Notes under the pieces: model-generated
Databases searched by the model: none
What the model was told of the DNA's origin: nothing
What the model saw: the letters and a program-made list of their open reading frames with translations, nothing else
In this document: piece by piece, positions 44,884 through 54,993 of the stretch
Layout: every line of letters starts with the position of its first letter
Numbering within the stretch: position 1 is the stretch's first letter
Position numbers and translations under genes: made by a program
Source: Tropicimonas marinistellae
GTDB taxonomy: Bacteria; Pseudomonadota; Alphaproteobacteria; Rhodobacterales; Rhodobacteraceae
Reading direction: 5' to 3'
DNA: 64,000 nucleotides
Assembly (NCBI RefSeq): GCF_001509585.1
Contig: NZ_LNCI01000004.1
Coordinates: 310,001-374,000, forward strand

Positions 44884-45765
44884 TCACCCGATTGCTTCGA
44901 GCACCGCTTCGCCAAGTTGCGCGGGGCTTTCGGCGACGACAATACCGGCGGAGCGCATGGCTTCGATCTTGTCCTCTGCACCGCCCTTGCCGCCGGCGAC
45001 GATGGCGCCGGCATGGCCCATGCGACGGCCCGGAGGCGCCGTGCGGCCGGCGATGAAACCCGCGCACGGCTTGGAGCGGCCCTTCTTTGCCTCATCGGCC
45101 AGGAATTGCGCGGCCTCCTCCTCGGCGGAACCGCCGATCTCGCCAATCATGATGATCGACTCGGTTTCGTCGTCGGCAAGGAACCACTCCAGCACGTCGA
45201 TGTGCTCGGTCCCCTTGATCGGGTCACCGCCGATGCCGACGCAGGTGGACTGGCCAAGGCCCGCAGCAGTCGTCTGGGCGACGGCCTCGTAGGTCAACGT
45301 GCCGGAGCGGGAGACAACACCCACGGAACCGCGCTTGTGGATATGACCGGGCATGATGCCGATCTTGCAGGCATCGGGCGTTATCACCCCGGGGCAGTTC
45401 GGGCCGATAAGGCGCGTGTCGCTGTCTGCCAGGGCGCGTTTCACCTTCATCATGTCAAGTACCGGAATACCCTCGGTAATGCAGACGACAAGCTCTATCC
45501 CGGCATCGATGGCTTCAAGGATCGAGTCCGCCGCGAACGGGGGCGGAACGTAAATCACCGACGCATTCGCCTCTGTCACGGCCCTGGCTTCATGAACGGA
45601 GTTGAACACGGGCAGGCCGAGGTGTTCCATTCCCCCCTTGCCCGGCGTCACGCCGCCGACCATCTTCGTGCCGTAGGCTATCGCCTGCTCGGAGTGGAAG
45701 GTGCCCTGGCTTCCCGTGAAGCCCTGACAGATAACCTTGGTATTTTCATCTACAAGTACGGCCAT
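44884..45765 (-). CDS. sucD: Succinyl-CoA synthetase alpha subunit
   Basis: SucD carries the phosphohistidine and CoA sites of succinyl-CoA synthetase, which makes ATP or GTP from succinyl-CoA. The 293-residue product has the Rossmann start [18 protein letters not shown] and the phosphohistidine loop [13 protein letters not shown] near the C-terminus. In most Rhodobacterales sucC and sucD adjoin; here two sulfotransferase-like genes lie between them. The start is ATG 45765, 13 bases after the second of these genes. Confidence 0.96.
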   Translation of the reverse strand: MAVLVDENTKVICQGFTGSQGTFHSEQAIAYGTKMVGGVTPGKGGMEHLGLPVFNSVHEARAVTEANASVIYVPPPFAADSILEAIDAGIELVVCITEGIPVLDMMKVKRALADSDTRLIGPNCPGVITPDACKIGIMPGHIHKRGSVGVVSRSGTLTYEAVAQTTAAGLGQSTCVGIGGDPIKGTEHIDVLEWFLADDETESIIMIGEIGGSAEEEAAQFLADEAKKGRSKPCAGFIAGRTAPPGRRMGHAGAIVAGGKGGAEDKIEAMRSAGIVVAESPAQLGEAVLEAIG

Positions 45766-45777
45766 GGTGGTCTCTTC

Positions 45778-46782
45778 TCAGTTGATAGCGTCAATGGCGA
45801 TTTGTCCCGCTCGGAGCGCTGCGGCACCTTCGGGGTGGTTGGATGGAAAAAGCTCGGCCCGGTCCGGAAAGAAGAGCCTTCTCACTTCTTCGTTGCTGGG
45901 CGCGAGCCTGTTCCGGACATCGGCAACTCGTTCCGGCGTCACCTCCAGCGGTGCACCGTCAGCGCCCCATTGCTCTGCCGCCTGGCAAAGCGCCGCTCTC
46001 AGCGACTGAAGCGCCTCATCCAACGTCTCGTCGGAGGCAATGTGCCGGTTGATCAGAAGGAACGCGTCCAGCGATTTCCTGGTCAGCGACGGATTGCGGA
46101 ATTGTGGGCGAACGAGCCCGTCCGAGGGCGTCCCGAGGATCTCGCAGTAGTCCTCGACCAGATCGCCGCCCGCCAGCGCATCCCGCTCCAGAATCCGAAC
46201 GACCAGGCGATCCTTGCCAACGGTTTTGATCCATTGGCGCAGGTTTCGCATGTGGTCGCCGTGCCCGCGCTGCAGGAAGTTCTCGGCAAATTCGTCAAAG
46301 GTCTTGTCCACGCCGCGGCGGACAGCCTCGGAATAGGCGCTCGGCAGGAGGTCTTCCTGCCGGCGGAGATAGACAATGTATGTTACCTCATCGAAGTTCC
46401 GGCCCAACATCTCATCAAACGCGGCGATCCGCTCCGCGTCGAAGACGTATGGCCAGACATGTTCGCTTGACGCAATCCAGGTGTGGATGTTCGGACCCGC
46501 GTTTGCGAGCCCCGCCTCGAAACGGCGCATCATCGTGTCGGAATAGCGTCTGGCCGCCTTCAGGTCATCGATACCGACAACCCGGCGAACGAACGGATCG
46601 GGCGGCAGATGCCCCAGACTGGCCAGTGCCGCGATCGGAAATTCCCACTGACTGGAGATTTCCTCCACGATCCGATCGTAGAGATATCCGCGTTCTGCCA
46701 GGACTTGCCGATTTTCCGCCAACAGTATCTGCAGCGTGGTGGAGCCCGTTTTCGGCCGTCCGATATGGAACATCGCCCTCAT
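45778..46782 (-). CDS. Sulfotransferase-like protein 1, between sucC and sucD
   Basis: The 334-residue product opens with the PAPS-loop motif FHIGRPKTGSTTLQ and has YIVYLRRQEDLLPSAYSEA, the likely 3'-phosphate region. ILERDALAGGDLVEDYCEIL is shared almost word for word with its upstream neighbour, so the two are paralogues from a tandem duplication. The acceptor is unknown; such enzymes may sulfate surface polysaccharides. Its ATG overlaps the upstream stop by ATGA, and 12 bases separate it from sucD. Confidence 0.72.
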   Translation of the reverse strand: MRAMFHIGRPKTGSTTLQILLAENRQVLAERGYLYDRIVEEISSQWEFPIAALASLGHLPPDPFVRRVVGIDDLKAARRYSDTMMRRFEAGLANAGPNIHTWIASSEHVWPYVFDAERIAAFDEMLGRNFDEVTYIVYLRRQEDLLPSAYSEAVRRGVDKTFDEFAENFLQRGHGDHMRNLRQWIKTVGKDRLVVRILERDALAGGDLVEDYCEILGTPSDGLVRPQFRNPSLTRKSLDAFLLINRHIASDETLDEALQSLRAALCQAAEQWGADGAPLEVTPERVADVRNRLAPSNEEVRRLFFPDRAELFPSNHPEGAAALRAGQIAIDAIN

Positions 46783-47930
46783 TGCAGCACCTGTTCGCGG
46801 CGGCGATGCGTTGATCCATTTTCACCGGAATTCTGGACCGCACGGGCTTTTCCCGAGACGGAACCCGCAGGAGCGACGCCAAAGCCATCGAGATCCCCAA
46901 ACGCAAGTTGCAGAGCGATGTCGGCCATGTCCTGCGTCGCGTCGGTGCCCCCTTCGGACTTGGAGCAACTGGCAGCGGACGTGGGGGGGAACAATGCATC
47001 GCGCTCAGGAAAGAAGGCGGCGCGCAGCTTCTCGTTGCTTTGCGCGTTCGCGCGCCGGATTTGATCGACCTGCGCGGCGGACAACGCCAACCGGCGATCC
47101 GAAACCGCGCTGTTCATGAGGGTTTTCTCGACCTCTCGCAGACGCTTTTCGACATCCGGGCGCCGGCGTATTCCGCGTTCCTTCAGGCATATGTTTGCCC
47201 GGCGAAGGAACTCCGCCACCCCAACGCTGAGCGCCTCGTTTGCGCGCGGCGGAACGGGCAGGCCCGACGGATCGATGCCGATTGCCTGCGCGAAATCAGC
47301 GACGAGATCGCCGCCCGCAAGCGCATCCGGTTCGAGCAACCGCAGACTGAAACGATCGCGCCCAACACCGTTGACCCAGGTTTGCGCGAGTTCGAAGTAA
47401 TCCCAACCGGAGGCGTTCCGAAGAAACCCGTCGAGGGTCTGGGTCGATCCCTGTCGCAGAACCTGTGAGTACCGGCTGAGCAACCGATCTTCCTGGCGCC
47501 GGATGTAGCAAAGGTACCGGATGTCGGAAAAGAACTGCCCCATCCAGTCGTCGAGCGCGCGCACGAGTTCCGGCGTTCGCGAGAGAGTCCCCAGGTCTTC
47601 GCAGGAGAAGACCCAGGTCGCATCGGGATGGGCGCCCACAGCCTCGCGAAACGTCTCGGTGTAGGCCGCCGCGACCGATGCCTGCGCCCGCAGGTCCGTC
47701 AGGCCGAACACCTTGCGAGTCTGTCCGTGCTCTTTTGGAAAAAGGCGGCCGGCACGATCCATCTGGCAGATTGCGATCTCCACCTGTGCGCGCCGCCACG
47801 TCTTACCCGGATAATGAATGCGGTCGTAGGCCGCGCCGCGCTCCGGCAGTCGGCTGGCATTCCTCTGGAGCCACCCCTGAATCGAGGTGGTTCCAGTCTT
47901 TGGAAGGCCGATATGTACGACTGCGCGCAT
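46779..47930 (-). CDS. Sulfotransferase-like protein 2, between sucC and sucD
   Basis: A 383-residue paralogue of the next gene: VHIGLPKTGTTSIQGWL at the N-terminus, then YIRRQEDRLLSRYSQV and LLEPDALAGGDLVADF. It has a poorly conserved C-terminal tail of about 60 residues (GVAPAGSVSGKARAVQN) that its neighbour lacks. It begins 63 bases after the sucC stop and is translationally coupled to the downstream paralogue by ATGA. No adjacent glycan-synthesis gene is seen, so the acceptor cannot be guessed from context. Confidence 0.72.
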   Translation of the reverse strand: MRAVVHIGLPKTGTTSIQGWLQRNASRLPERGAAYDRIHYPGKTWRRAQVEIAICQMDRAGRLFPKEHGQTRKVFGLTDLRAQASVAAAYTETFREAVGAHPDATWVFSCEDLGTLSRTPELVRALDDWMGQFFSDIRYLCYIRRQEDRLLSRYSQVLRQGSTQTLDGFLRNASGWDYFELAQTWVNGVGRDRFSLRLLEPDALAGGDLVADFAQAIGIDPSGLPVPPRANEALSVGVAEFLRRANICLKERGIRRRPDVEKRLREVEKTLMNSAVSDRRLALSAAQVDQIRRANAQSNEKLRAAFFPERDALFPPTSAASCSKSEGGTDATQDMADIALQLAFGDLDGFGVAPAGSVSGKARAVQNSGENGSTHRRREQVLQ

Positions 47931-47993
47931 GTCCGGTTCTTTCCGTTTGGGGAGGCCCGACCAGGGCCATCCCCGGTTGCAGGTTTCGGTGCC

Positions 47994-49196
47994 TTACTGA
48001 GCCGCCGATTTCACAGCTGCAACGATCTTCTCGGCCCCGTCCTTGAGGTTGTCCGCAGCGATCACGTTCAGGCCGGACGTATTGATGATCTCCTTGCCCT
48101 TCTCGACATTGGTGCCTTCGAGGCGCACCACGAGCGGCACTTCGAGTCCGACCTCTTTCACGGCGGTCACGACGCCCTCGGCAATCACGTCGCAGCGCAT
48201 GATGCCGCCGAAGATGTTCACAAGGATGCCCTTCACGTTCGGATCCGACGTGATGATCTTGAAGGCTTCCGTGACCTTTTCGGTGGTCGCCCCGCCGCCC
48301 ACGTCGAGGAAGTTCGCCGGTTCCGAGCCATAGAGCTTGATGATGTCCATCGTCGCCATCGCCAGGCCCGCGCCGTTCACCATGCAGCCGATCTCGCCAT
48401 CGAGGGCGATATAGTTCAGGTCGAACTTGGAGGCTTCGAGTTCCTTCGGGTCCTCCTCCGTCTCGTCGCGCAGGGCGGCGATGTCCGGGTGGCGGTAGAT
48501 TGCGTTGCCGTCAAACCCCATCTTGGCGTCGAGCGCCTTGAGATCGCCCTTGTCGGTGACGATCAGCGGGTTGATCTCCAGCATCTCCATGTCCTTGTCG
48601 GTGAAGAGCTTGTAGAGGGTCCCCATCAGCGCCACGCATTGCTTTACCTGCGGCCCTTCGAGACCGAGCATGAAGGCAATGCGGCGACCGTGGAACGGCT
48701 GGTAGCCGGTTGCCGGATCGACGGAGAAGGACAGGATCTTCTCCGGCGTCGATTCCGCAACTTCCTCGATGTCCATGCCGCCTTCGGTGGAGGCAACGAA
48801 AGACACGCGCGACGTGGCGCGATCGACCAGCAGGGCCAGGTAGAGTTCGCGGTCGATGCCCGAGCCGTCCTCGATGTAGATCCGGTTGACCTGCTTGCCG
48901 GCATCGCCGGTCTGCTTCGTCACCAGCGTGCGCCCGAGCATCTTCTTGGCTTCGTCGGCGGCTTCCTCGACCGACTTGGCAAGGCGAACCCCGCCCTTTT
49001 CACCGGCATCGGCCTCCTTGAAGGAGCCCTTGCCGCGACCACCGGCATGGATCTGAGCCTTGACGACCCAAAGCGGACCGTCGAGTTCTCCGGCTGCCGT
49101 CTTGGCCTCTTCGGCCTTCAGGACGACGCGGCCATCACTGACCGGGGCGCCATAGTCGCGAAGCAGAGCTTTCGCCTGGTATTCATGGATGTTCAT
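47994..49196 (-). CDS. sucC: Succinyl-CoA synthetase beta subunit
   Basis: SucC is the ATP-grasp subunit that binds nucleotide and succinate. The 400-residue product begins [19 protein letters not shown]. It has [35 protein letters not shown], and [16 protein letters not shown] in the C-terminal ligase domain, all signatures. The ribosome site (GGGA) is modest. About 106 bases upstream is the paired GTGATCAC operator also seen before sdhC, so this is the head of the suc transcript. Confidence 0.96.
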   Translation of the reverse strand: MNIHEYQAKALLRDYGAPVSDGRVVLKAEEAKTAAGELDGPLWVVKAQIHAGGRGKGSFKEADAGEKGGVRLAKSVEEAADEAKKMLGRTLVTKQTGDAGKQVNRIYIEDGSGIDRELYLALLVDRATSRVSFVASTEGGMDIEEVAESTPEKILSFSVDPATGYQPFHGRRIAFMLGLEGPQVKQCVALMGTLYKLFTDKDMEMLEINPLIVTDKGDLKALDAKMGFDGNAIYRHPDIAALRDETEEDPKELEASKFDLNYIALDGEIGCMVNGAGLAMATMDIIKLYGSEPANFLDVGGGATTEKVTEAFKIITSDPNVKGILVNIFGGIMRCDVIAEGVVTAVKEVGLEVPLVVRLEGTNVEKGKEIINTSGLNVIAADNLKDGAEKIVAAVKSAAQ

Positions 49197-49301
49197 GAAC
49201 TTGTCCCGTCTTGCTGCGATTTTTGCCTGCTTGGCATGCCAGCGTGTACATTCAAACTCTTTTATGGGGGCGTTAGCGCAATCCGACCCAAAAAAATGCC
49301 C

Positions 49302-49337
49302 TTTGTGATCACAGGGGAAATAAGCGTGATCACAAAT
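49302..49337 (-). promoter_or_regulatory. Paired GTGATCAC operator upstream of sucC
   Basis: Two 11-base arms, TTTGTGATCAC (49302-49312) and GTGATCACAAA (49326-49336), form a large inverted repeat with a 13-base spacer. Each arm also contains the self-complementary octamer GTGATCAC; the two octamer centres are 21 bp apart, two helical turns. The same arms occur before sdhC. This suggests a dimer bound at each octamer with cooperative contact. I cannot name the regulator. Confidence 0.7.
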
Positions 49338-49456
49338 GCATCCACGTGGGTACTTTGCGGTCAGCGCGAAAGAGAATCACCCGGCACAGCGACTAGGTGA
49401 ATTGCGTCTGATATGCCGGTTCCCAGCCCCCGCAAACGGGCAGGCCGGGGGTGCGA

Positions 49457-50212
49457 TCACACCGGTGATACTTGGCTGACGACGACCTCGTAGAGGAGTT
49501 TCACGGAGACGAGCGCAAGCGCGACCTCGATCAGCAGGAAGAATACCCGCTCCGGCAACCAGCGCGAGATGCGCGCACCACTCCAGGCCCCCGCGATTGC
49601 CAGCGGCGCAAGCCAGGCCGCCTGGGACAGGCTATGCCACGTGACTTGCCCGGCAAGAATGAACGGCGGCATCTTCATCAGATTGACCACCGTAAAAAAG
49701 ATCGTCGTCGTTCCGAGATAGACCATCTTGTCGAGACGCTGTGGCAAGACGTAGGCCTGAAAGGGTGGGCCGCCCGCGTGCGAGACGTAGCTCGTCAATC
49801 CCGCCAAGGAGCCCCAGAAGAGCCCGCGCGGAACGTCGGCCGGCCGAACGCGCGGCTCTCCTTTCGAGAACCTGTCACGCAGCGCGCTGACGAGATAGGA
49901 CAGCCCAATCCCGGCCACGAGCAGTTTGACCGCATCGCCCGGCACGTAGGAGACCGCGAAGAATCCGACCAGGATGCCGCCAATCGCACCGGGCAGGAGT
50001 ATTTTCAGATTGCGCGCGGAAAACGCCCTGCGAAACAGATAGACGGCATACCAATCCGCAACGATGTAGATCGGCAAGAGAAGACCGGCGGCATGCGCCG
50101 GATCCATGAAGAGCGACATCAACGGCACCGACAACAAGGCGATCATCGGAATGCCGCCCTTGGACAGGCCCATCAGGAACGCCGCGAGACCGGCCACAAT
50201 CCAGTATTCCAA
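49457..50212 (-). CDS. TauE/SafE (TSUP)-family membrane protein
   Basis: A 251-residue protein with about eight hydrophobic segments, beginning YWIVAGLAAFLMGLSKGGIP, the TSUP opening with its SKGG motif, and repeating the motif type mid-protein (GLTSYVSHAGGPPFQ). The family is proposed to export sulfite or other organosulfur compounds; the substrate here is unknown. The start is TTG 50212 with GGAG eight bases upstream. It sits between sucC and mdh, with a strong mdh terminator upstream, so it is likely a separate transcript. Confidence 0.8.
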   Translation of the reverse strand: MEYWIVAGLAAFLMGLSKGGIPMIALLSVPLMSLFMDPAHAAGLLLPIYIVADWYAVYLFRRAFSARNLKILLPGAIGGILVGFFAVSYVPGDAVKLLVAGIGLSYLVSALRDRFSKGEPRVRPADVPRGLFWGSLAGLTSYVSHAGGPPFQAYVLPQRLDKMVYLGTTTIFFTVVNLMKMPPFILAGQVTWHSLSQAAWLAPLAIAGAWSGARISRWLPERVFFLLIEVALALVSVKLLYEVVVSQVSPV

Positions 50213-50365
50213 CAGGTCATCTCCGAAAGGGCGGCCAACGGACTCGTTCTATGGGCCCGCCTCGCAGGGTGCAAGCAACGGTGCTCGCACCCGATGCCTG
50301 TGCCCGGAAATCTCCGAAGCACCGCACGCCCGGTATTGCGGTGGATTACCCGGGCGACCCGATAC

Positions 50366-50399
50366 GAAAACGCCGCAGCCGGTATCCCAGCTGCGGCGT
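50366..50399 (-). terminator. Rho-independent terminator of mdh
   Basis: On the minus strand, ACGCCGCAGC and GCTGCGGCGT form a perfect 10-bp stem around a 10-base loop and are followed directly by TTTT. It lies about 30 bases after the mdh stop. Confidence 0.85.
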
Positions 50400-50426
50400 G
50401 TTCACGTGTGTTTCAGGTGCGCTGGA

Positions 50427-51428
<1,002 letters not shown>

Positions 51429-51519
51429 CTAGCCATTTGGCGGGCAACGCGCAAGGTCACGTCAGCGCGGCACAAGGATGCACTTGTTCCCGATGCATAC
51501 AGATGCGCACAATGATGTG

Positions 51520-51675
51520 TCAGACCGCTCCTTCGCGTTGCGCTCGCACCCGCGACGCTTCCGCCGACGCCTCTTTTTCAGGCGCGTGTGCGAATTCCGC
51601 AGCCGCCTCGGACCAAACGGCGGCAACGACCACGAGGACGAGACTGAACAAACGGACGATTCTGCGAATGCGCAT
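51520..51675 (-). CDS. Small exported or membrane peptide (51 residues)
   Basis: The peptide starts MRIRRIVRLFSLVLVVVAAV, a basic start then a hydrophobic core, with a possible cleavage after EAAA. The short remainder (about 27 residues, FAHAPEKEASAEA then basic) is charged. A very good ribosome site, GGAGGGAG, five bases before the ATG is the main reason to call it a gene. It lies between mdh and divergent mcl2. Function is unknown. Confidence 0.55.
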   Translation of the reverse strand: MRIRRIVRLFSLVLVVVAAVWSEAAAEFAHAPEKEASAEASRVRAQREGAV

Positions 51676-51880
51676 CGGAAGCTCCCTCCGGACCGGAACA
51701 CGACTGTGCCGGAGAAACGGTTAACGGTAGGTCAACTCCAACGGATCGCCGTCCCGGGATGCAGGCAGCGACACCTTCGCCTGCGCACGTTTCTTGCGTT
51801 TTCCGCGGTGCGGCATTTCATATCTTGCGCGGCCTGAAAAGGTGTGGTCTCTGCCGGAGGCGAAACGTCAGGAGAGTCTC

Positions 51881-52750
51881 ATGGATCTTGCCGCCCGCCC
51901 CTATCGCTCGGTGCTCTACATCCCCGGTTCCAAGGAACGCGCCCTGGAAAAGGCGAAGACGTTGCCCGTGGATGCGATCATCTTCGATCTCGAGGATGCG
52001 GTCGCCGTGGAGGAGAAAGCCAACGCGCGCGCGCTGCTGACGCGAACGTTGTCCGACGGAGGCTACGGCGCACGCGCACAGATCGTTCGCGTCAATGGGG
52101 CGGAGACCGAATGGGGCGATGCGGATCTTTTTGCCGTTATGGAGATCGGCCCCCAGGCAATCCTCTTGCCCAAGGTGGAGAGCATCGGACAGGTCACGGA
52201 GGTGGCCGAGAAACTCGATGCGCACCCGGCCTGCGCCGACACCCAGATCTGGGCCATGATCGAAACGCCGCGCGGTGTGCTGCACGCGCATGTGATCGCC
52301 ACGGCGCCCCGCATGAGCGGCTTCGTACTGGGGACGAACGACCTCGCCAAGGATCTGAACTGCCGCTTCCGCGCCGACCGGCTGCCCCTGCAGACGTCTC
52401 TGCAAACCTCCCTGCTCGCGGCGCGTGCGGCGGGGATCGTCTGCCTGGATGGTGTCTATAATGCCTTCAAGGACGACGACGGCCTGCGCGCCGAGTGTGA
52501 GCAGGGCCGCGACCTCGGAATGGACGGCAAGACGCTGATCCACCCCGCGCAGGTGGCTGTCACCAACGAGGTTTTTGCACCAAGTGAGGAAGAGGTCGAT
52601 TTGGCGCGCCGCCAGATCGCCGCCTTCGACGAGGCAGAGGCCAAGGGGCTTGGCGTTGCTGTCGTCGATGGAAAGATCGTCGAGAATCTGCATATCGTGA
52701 CGGCGAAGGCCACGCTGGCGAAAGCGGAGGCCATAGCGAACATGGCATGA
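51881..52750 (+). CDS. mcl2: HpcH/HpaI-type CoA ester lyase, probable (3S)-malyl-CoA thioesterase Mcl2
   Basis: The 289-residue product has RSVLYIPGSKERALEKA, the opening of citrate/malyl-CoA lyase family proteins, and DAIIFDLEDAVAVEEK, whose acidic residues bind Mg. The C-terminal GKTLIHPAQV is the CoA-lyase ending. In Rhodobacter sphaeroides a homologue next to the mdh-suc genes hydrolyses (3S)-malyl-CoA in the ethylmalonyl-CoA pathway, and the mch gene 0.8 kb downstream supports this reading. A malyl-CoA lyase role is the alternative. GGAGAG precedes ATG 51881. Confidence 0.82.
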   Translation: MDLAARPYRSVLYIPGSKERALEKAKTLPVDAIIFDLEDAVAVEEKANARALLTRTLSDGGYGARAQIVRVNGAETEWGDADLFAVMEIGPQAILLPKVESIGQVTEVAEKLDAHPACADTQIWAMIETPRGVLHAHVIATAPRMSGFVLGTNDLAKDLNCRFRADRLPLQTSLQTSLLAARAAGIVCLDGVYNAFKDDDGLRAECEQGRDLGMDGKTLIHPAQVAVTNEVFAPSEEEVDLARRQIAAFDEAEAKGLGVAVVDGKIVENLHIVTAKATLAKAEAIANMA

Positions 52751-52760
52751 GGAGGCCCCA

Positions 52761-53318
52761 ATGGGCTGGATTCTACTCGTTCTCGGCGTCGCGCTCTGGT
52801 GGGGCGCGCATCTATTCAAACGCGTCGCACCGGAAAAGCGGGCGATGATGCCCGACCAGCAGGCCGCTGGAATGGTGACGGCCGGGCTGGTCGCCTCCAT
52901 CGTGCTGATGGTCATCGGATTTCGGGCCGCCCCATTCGTGGAAGTCTGGTCGCCACCGTCCTTTTTGCGCCACCTCAACAACCTGCTGGTACTGGTTGCG
53001 ATCTATATGATGTCGCCCGCGCCGAAACGCGGCCGGCTGCTCAACAGCATGCGCCACCCGATGCTGGCAGGCTTCAGTCTCTGGGCCGGCGCGCACCTCC
53101 TCGTCAACGGTGATCTCGCGTCCATTCTGCTCTTCGGCGGGCTTCTGGGCTGGTCGCTGGTCGCGCCGGTTCTGATCAACCGCGCCGAACCGGATTGGAC
53201 ACCGCCGGAACCGGGCAGCATCGCAAAGGACGGGATATTCCTTGCCGGGTCCGTGGTAATACTGCTGGTCATCGGTTTCGTACACGGCTGGCTCGGCTAC
53301 CCGGTGTTCGGAGCATGA
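52761..53318 (+). CDS. NnrU-family membrane protein
   Basis: A 185-residue protein with about five hydrophobic segments and the NnrU features GWILLVLGVALWWGAHLFKR at the start, and MRHPMLAGFSLWAGAHLLVNGD later. NnrU homologues accompany nitric oxide/denitrification genes in some bacteria, but many are isolated, as here, and heme- or methyltransferase-related roles are debated. GAGGAGG before the ATG and 10 bases from mcl2 indicate one operon. Confidence 0.82.
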   Translation: MGWILLVLGVALWWGAHLFKRVAPEKRAMMPDQQAAGMVTAGLVASIVLMVIGFRAAPFVEVWSPPSFLRHLNNLLVLVAIYMMSPAPKRGRLLNSMRHPMLAGFSLWAGAHLLVNGDLASILLFGGLLGWSLVAPVLINRAEPDWTPPEPGSIAKDGIFLAGSVVILLVIGFVHGWLGYPVFGA

Positions 53319-53322
53319 GCCA

Positions 53323-53526
53323 ATGAGACTCTTCCGATTTCTGACCGAGGACGACACGTCAGCCTTCTGCCACAAGGTCACCGAGGCTTTGAACAAGGGC
53401 TGGCACCTTCACGGCGACCCGACCTATGCCTTTGACGCTGCACGCGGCGTGATGCGGTGCGGTCAGGCCGTGGTGAAGGATGTGTCGGGCACCTACAGCC
53501 CCGATCTCAAACTGGGAGAGCAATAG
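53323..53526 (+). CDS. DUF1737-type small protein
   Basis: The 67-residue product resembles DUF1737: LFRFLTEDDTSAFCHKVTEALNKG, then GWHLHGDPTYAFD and MRCGQAVVKD. Such proteins are short cytosolic beta-alpha folds of unknown function. Only four bases separate it from nnrU and two from mch, so it is in the same operon. Confidence 0.78.
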   Translation: MRLFRFLTEDDTSAFCHKVTEALNKGWHLHGDPTYAFDAARGVMRCGQAVVKDVSGTYSPDLKLGEQ

Positions 53527-53528
53527 CC

Positions 53529-54560
53529 ATGGCCAAGACGAACCCCGGCCGATTCTTCGAAGACTACCGGCTGGGTGAAACCATCGGTCACGCCGTCCCG
53601 CGCACGATATCGGGCGGCGAGCGGGCGCTCTATCACGCGCTCTACCCGGCGCGTCATGCCCTCGCCTCTTCGGATGAATTTGCCCGCGCCTGCGGCTTGC
53701 CCGCGGCGCCGATGGACGATCTGATCACCTTCCACACCGTCTTCGGCAAAACCGTACCGGATATCTCGCTGAATGCGGTCGCCAACCTCGGATACGCGGA
53801 AGGGCGGTTCCTGACGCCGGTCCATGCCGGCGACACATTGCGCTCGGAGAGCACGGTCATTGGCCTGAAGCAGAATTCGAACGGCAAGTCCGGCGTCGTC
53901 TATGTCCGCACCACCGGGCGCAACCAGAATGATGAAAAGGTGCTGGAGTACGTCCGCTGGGTGATGGTGCGCAAGGGGGACCTCGAAGCGCCGGCACCGG
54001 AGACGGTCCTGCCGGACCTCGCGGAGGCCGTATCCGCATCCGATCTTGCCATTCCCGAGGGGCTGGATTTCACCGGCTACGATTTCGCGCTTGCCGGTGA
54101 ACCGCACCGCTGGGGCGACTACGACGTCGGCGAGCAGATCGACCATGTCGATGGCGTAACCATTGAAGAAGCCGAGCACATGATGGCCACCCGGCTTTGG
54201 CAGAACACGGCAAAGGTCCATTTCGACGCCACCTTCCGCCCCGACGGCCAGCGGCTGATCTACGGCGGCCATGTCATCTCGCTGGCGCGGGCGCTGAGCT
54301 TTAACGGGCTCGCGAATGCGCAATTGATCGTCGGGCTCAACGCTGGCGCCCATGCCAACCCCTGTTTCGCCGGCGACACGGTGAAAGCGTGGTCGGAGGT
54401 TCTGGACAAGGCCGAGACCTCCGCCCCCGGCGTCGGTGCAATCCGCCTGCGCCTCGTCGCCATGAAGGGCGGCGCGCCATTCCGCCTGAAGGGCGACAAT
54501 GGCAAGTATCTGCCCGAAGTCCTGCTCGACCTGGATTACTGGGCCCTGATGCCAGTCTAG
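53529..54560 (+). CDS. mch: Mesaconyl-CoA hydratase
   Basis: Mch hydrates mesaconyl-C1-CoA to (2R,3S)-beta-methylmalyl-CoA in the ethylmalonyl-CoA pathway. The 343-residue product is a double MaoC hot-dog: the first half has GRFFEDYRLGETIGHAVPR, and the second has the hydratase block NTAKVHFDATFR with GGHVISLARALSFNGL. The start is ATG 53529 with GGGAGAG upstream. It closes the mcl2-nnrU-DUF1737-mch run before sdhC, an arrangement I recall from Rhodobacter. Confidence 0.88.
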   Translation: MAKTNPGRFFEDYRLGETIGHAVPRTISGGERALYHALYPARHALASSDEFARACGLPAAPMDDLITFHTVFGKTVPDISLNAVANLGYAEGRFLTPVHAGDTLRSESTVIGLKQNSNGKSGVVYVRTTGRNQNDEKVLEYVRWVMVRKGDLEAPAPETVLPDLAEAVSASDLAIPEGLDFTGYDFALAGEPHRWGDYDVGEQIDHVDGVTIEEAEHMMATRLWQNTAKVHFDATFRPDGQRLIYGGHVISLARALSFNGLANAQLIVGLNAGAHANPCFAGDTVKAWSEVLDKAETSAPGVGAIRLRLVAMKGGAPFRLKGDNGKYLPEVLLDLDYWALMPV

Positions 54561-54571
54561 AGATGAACCAG

Positions 54572-54594
54572 GGGCACGCCGGAACAGCGTGCTC
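54572..54594 (+). terminator. Hairpin after mch
   Basis: GGGCACGC and GCGTGCTC pair over eight bases with one G-T pair around a 7-base loop, 12 bases after the mch stop. There is no T tract. The rest of the 54561-55161 gap holds only the sdh operator and promoter. Confidence 0.4.
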
Positions 54595-54993
54595 TCCTGT
54601 TCAACGCGATGGGAACGGCCCGCTCGATCGCTCTGAGCGTGGGTCGGCACGTCTGCCGATAGCATTCGGATATATCGCAGGTATTTCATCGTGGTCGGCA
54701 GAGTTTGAAGGCAGCCCGCACTGATGGAACGCCGTCCACCGTCCGGTGTTGGCACCATACCCGCCATGATTTGTCGGCATCCCTTGTCTCGCATCGCCTC
54801 TCCCTTCCCGCCCGGCGCCCTGCACCTGCCCCAGATGCGTGTCACCGACATGATTCGGCGCAGCCTCTCGATCCGACGCGATTCCGAGATTCGGGCGCCT
54901 CAGAACGCCATTTCACGCGGTTTTTTGTCGATTCGGGGCCCAATGGACAATTTCGCGACACGACACCTATCGCGCGCGGCACCCCGCACCTAA

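Noticed and set aside
49302-49337. The GTGATCAC sites as CRP sites
   Set aside because: CRP sites have TGTGA and TCACA separated by six bases; here the halves abut, so the geometry is different.
53493-54851. A 452-codon antisense frame over mch
   Set aside because: mch has full domain signatures; the frame has none.
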